Source: an uncultured Blautia sp. (GTDB lineage Bacteria > Bacillota > Clostridia > Lachnospirales > Lachnospiraceae). Taken from it: 40,597 bases of DNA. Made by a program: the position numbers and the translations under genes. The notes under the pieces are model-generated. The model made no database searches. It was not told the origin of the DNA and was given only the letters and a program-made list of their open reading frames with translations. The stretch covers positions 1-40,597 of the forward strand of contig CAKRVL010000017.1 of NCBI GenBank assembly GCA_934408705.1, written 5' to 3'. This document shows positions 38,569 to 40,597 of this stretch, piece by piece. Within the stretch, counting starts at the first letter, position 1. Each line of letters opens with the position of its first letter.

Positions 38569-39267
38569 TCAGTACTTGCCATATTCTCCATACTTACCGT
38601 ATTTGCCATATTTTCCATACTTGCCGTATTTACCGTACTCCTTGGTGTCTACCTTATTTAAGATTGCACCAATGATCGGACAGTTAGCCTTCTCAAGCTG
38701 ACTCTTAACCTCCTGTACAAAGTGATAGCTGATGCTTCCGGATTCGATTACGATCACGGTTCCGTCGCAGGAGTCTGCCACTACAGCACAGTCAATAACC
38801 CTTCCAAGAGGCGGCGTATCGATGATAATATAATCATAGACATCCCGTACAACACGGATCATTTCCTTAAACATTCTGCTTCCCAGAAGCTCTGCAGGAT
38901 TCGGCGGTACAGCTCCTGAAAAAATAATATGGAACTTAGGAAGATTGGTAGCACAGATTACCTCCTGAAGCTTAGCCTGCTTAGAAAGATAATGAGTCAG
39001 TCCCTTAACCTCCTCTTCTACCTCTACACGTCCCATAAGCACAGATTTACGAAGGTCTGCATCGATCAGAAGAACGGACTTGCCGCTTTCTGCAAGAGAG
39101 GCTGCCAGATGAAAGGTTACATTACTCTTACCCTCATTCGGTGTACAGCTTGTAAATGCAATTACCTTCTTGTCAGCTCCGCAGAATTGAATATTCGTAC
39201 GAAGAGCCTTATAAGCTTCATCCATAGAGGAGTCAGCTTTCCAATCGCTGATTTTTACTTTTACCAT
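38569..39267 (-). CDS. BY-type protein-tyrosine kinase, CpsD/YwqD
   Basis: 232 residues. Walker A is TPNEGKSN (42-49), Walker A' VLLIDADLRKS (65-75), Walker B near YIIIDTPP. Kinases of this family phosphorylate a C-terminal tyrosine cluster and, with Wzz, control polymerisation of capsule or exopolysaccharide. Here the cluster is a regular run of seven YGK-like units ending EYGKY. It is the first gene of the operon; AAGGTGA precedes the ATG and a good promoter lies upstream. Confidence 0.94.
   Translation of the reverse strand: MVKVKISDWKADSSMDEAYKALRTNIQFCGADKKVIAFTSCTPNEGKSNVTFHLAASLAESGKSVLLIDADLRKSVLMGRVEVEEEVKGLTHYLSKQAKLQEVICATNLPKFHIIFSGAVPPNPAELLGSRMFKEMIRVVRDVYDYIIIDTPPLGRVIDCAVVADSCDGTVIVIESGSISYHFVQEVKSQLEKANCPIIGAILNKVDTKEYGKYGKYGKYGKYGKYGEYGKY
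38572..38634. repeat. 9-bp tandem repeat encoding (YGK)n
   Basis: Seven imperfect 9-bp units at the 3' end of the kinase gene encode Tyr-Gly-Lys (one Tyr-Gly-Glu). Copy-number changes would keep the reading frame and alter the number of phosphorylatable tyrosines. Confidence 0.85.
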
Positions 39268-39343
39268 AATTTGTTTTCACCTTATCTATTTGTTATCCTG
39301 TAAATCTGCCATATCTCATGTCTCTTCCATAAACCTCTATCAT

Positions 39344-39356
39344 GGCAGTATCTGCC
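39344..39356 (-). promoter_or_regulatory. Leader hairpin of the polysaccharide operon
   Basis: GGCAG-TAT-CTGCC forms a compact hairpin almost at the predicted transcript 5' end; it may stabilise the mRNA. Confidence 0.45.
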
Positions 39357-39361
39357 TAGTC

Positions 39362-39390
39362 ATTATACACTAGATATTATAAATTGACCA
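39362..39390 (-). promoter_or_regulatory. Promoter of the polysaccharide operon
   Basis: On the minus strand, -10 TATAAT (39362-39367, perfect), 17 bp, weak -35 TGGTCA (39385-39390). The leader is about 90 nt. Confidence 0.65.
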
Positions 39391-39458
39391 GTGGAATTTT
39401 AATACTTCATTAGTACAATTTTTCACAATTTTCTTCACAGAAAGCCTTACTCTTTTAG

Positions 39459-40310
39459 CTATTCATCCTGTTCTTCCTCAGGAAGTGCTTCTATCTCTTC
39501 TGTAGTCTGGTTTTCTTCAAGAAGATAGACTTCCACATCAAAAACTCCACTACTTAACGCCTCTTCATGACTGCCCATATAAATATCAATGTGGTTATTC
39601 TTAATTGCCCCACCGCAATCCTCTGCCACATATACCTGTCCATTGATCACGACTTTGGAGCCATATGGAATCACAGTCGGATCCACAGCAATAGTCCGGT
39701 TAGTGGTTGCTGTCACGCCAGTAGATGTAATGCCGTTAGCCCATGGACCACAGCAGATACTACACTGACAGTAATGGGTGATATGAAATACGCCAAGAGG
39801 ACGAAGGGAGCTATTGGCTGAAGCCATGACAGGCTCTCCCTGGAGTACACCTTCATTCCCTCCTGTCTGCGTCACACCCTCCACCGCATCTGCAAATACC
39901 CCTTCTCCGGAGCTTTTATGTATGATTCCTGCTTCTACTTTACCATCTGAGGTAGCCTGCGAAGCTTCTGTTTTATTCTTCTCATAGCCTTCCAGCACAG
40001 AAGTAGGGATATATCCTGTCTGCTCTTCCCCATTCTCGTCCTCAAACTGGATCCGGCTCCAGGTATCGTCAATAATTCCGGTACGGCTGACCTGATCCTC
40101 CTCCAATACTTCTCCAATCACAGATCCTTCCTTGCGTCCCGGATAATCCAGTACATCTGTATCCTCTGCAATAGTCACAGTTTCTTCTATATTATTTATA
40201 TTCTCCTGCGCAGCTTCCAAAGCAGCCGGACCCGCAATTTCCTCCCCTGCCACCGGCACTGTCAGCCATGCACAGGCCCATAATGCTATGATCAATATCT
40301 TTTTTTTCAT
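39459..40310 (-). CDS. Secreted SH3b-3D domain wall protein
   Basis: 283 residues from the ATG at 40308-40310 with GGAG 10 nt upstream; an in-frame start at 40382 lies in the promoter. A signal peptide (about 1-22, ending PVAGEE) is followed by an SH3-like domain (about 45-115) and a linker. The 3D domain (about 175-270) has HITHYCQCSICCGPWANG, IAVDPTVIPYGSKV and VAEDCGGAIKNNHIDIYMG, with the three Asp residues that name it. 3D domains occur in lytic transglycosylase-like enzymes (MltA, Sps/YocH type), so peptidoglycan processing is likely. Monocistronic. Confidence 0.9.
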   Translation of the reverse strand: MKKKILIIALWACAWLTVPVAGEEIAGPAALEAAQENINNIEETVTIAEDTDVLDYPGRKEGSVIGEVLEEDQVSRTGIIDDTWSRIQFEDENGEEQTGYIPTSVLEGYEKNKTEASQATSDGKVEAGIIHKSSGEGVFADAVEGVTQTGGNEGVLQGEPVMASANSSLRPLGVFHITHYCQCSICCGPWANGITSTGVTATTNRTIAVDPTVIPYGSKVVINGQVYVAEDCGGAIKNNHIDIYMGSHEEALSSGVFDVEVYLLEENQTTEEIEALPEEEQDE

Positions 40311-40367
40311 AATCTTATATCTCCTGATCTGTTTCTTTTTTCTCAGAATCCCCTCTACTCTTTGCTT

Positions 40368-40396
40368 ATCATAGCACAGCACTCCATTGTTTTCAA
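40368..40396 (-). promoter_or_regulatory. Promoter of the SH3b-3D gene
   Basis: On the minus strand, -35 TTGAAA (40391-40396), 17 bp, -10 TATGAT (40368-40373). Confidence 0.7.
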
Positions 40397-40460
40397 ACCC
40401 TGTTAGTGTTTTTAGAATTATTTTATATTTTAAATTTTTTAAATTTTTTCAAAAAAGCAT

Positions 40461-40489
40461 TTGACAAATACAATTTTATGATGTATCAT
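40461..40489 (+). promoter_or_regulatory. Promoter of tRNA-Gly
   Basis: -35 TTGACA (40461-40466, perfect), 17 bp, -10 TATCAT (40484-40489), 39 bp upstream of the tRNA. Confidence 0.85.
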
Positions 40490-40528
40490 ATATCTTGTCG
40501 CTGAGACAAACAGCTGACAGTAAGAAAT

Positions 40529-40597
40529 GCGATAGTGGCGTAGTTGGTAACGCGCGACCTTGCCAAGGTCGAGACCGCGGGTTCGAGCCCCGTCTAT
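40529..40597 (+). tRNA. tRNA-Gly (anticodon GCC), cut by the window edge
   Basis: The acceptor strand GCGATAG, anticodon stem-loop GACCT-TGCCA-AGGTC with GCC in the centre, and a T-arm with loop TTCGAGC are visible. The 3' acceptor strand begins (CTAT) at the window end; the last bases lie outside. Confidence 0.9.

Noticed and set aside
38572..38634. CRISPR-like repeat
   Set aside because: The 9-bp units are contiguous, lack spacers and encode the kinase tail in frame.

Overview
The window reads as a chromosomal segment of a low-to-mid-GC, spore-forming anaerobic Firmicute, most likely a gut Lachnospiraceae (Blautia/Dorea-like). The assignment rests on sigH, an isolated Spo0A DNA-binding domain, DUF5721 and DUF1622 proteins, a SipW-type signal peptidase, and the ispF-cysS-mrnC-rlmB-sigH gene order. 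It is an inference from protein character and synteny, not a database match. Nearly all genes lie on the minus strand; the exceptions are cspA, the DUF5721 gene, an acidic repeat protein and a tRNA-Gly cut by the right edge.

Layout. 1-2.9 kb: cspA with a structured leader, a REP-like 12-bp hairpin, a small membrane protein, a DegV protein, a 166-bp MITE-like element, a DUF5721 protein and a lone Spo0A C-terminal domain. 3.1-5.4 kb: htpG with a terminator and an almost perfect CIRCE operator. 5.5-8.2 kb: a large secreted protein with a C-terminal KTGD/membrane tail. 8.4-12.2 kb: a small acidic protein, a HAD phosphatase, Maf, an acidic repeat protein and glnS. 12.55 kb: tRNA-Thr(GGU).

12.8-21.3 kb is the most distinctive part. 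It is a tight seven-gene minus-strand operon with a SipW/ER-type signal peptidase, five secreted proteins sharing a TasA/camelysin-like template, and a 1,324-residue protein of fimbrial-D2-like and CnaB-like domains. It lies directly downstream of sigH, with its own promoter and a roughly 285-nt leader. It looks like an extracellular fibre or biofilm-matrix locus related in principle to tapA-sipW-tasA but much expanded.

21.7-25.4 kb: the housekeeping operon ispF-cysS-mrnC-rlmB-sigH. 25.6-30 kb: ridA, a class A beta-lactamase-fold serine hydrolase with wall-binding-like repeats, and a helicase with an N-terminal RecB-like nuclease domain. 30.2-35.1 kb: aspartate kinase, trmO, DUF1622, remains of a RhuM gene and a second fragment (a decayed mobile island), an RlmD-like rRNA methyltransferase and a PAP2 phosphatase. 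35.2-39.4 kb: a Wzy-type polysaccharide regulation operon (tyrosine kinase, PHP phosphatase, Wzz, Ig-like protein, LCP ligase), whose kinase ends in a YGK repeat. 39.5-40.6 kb: an SH3b-3D wall protein and a divergent tRNA-Gly. I found no CRISPR array, intact IS element or rRNA.
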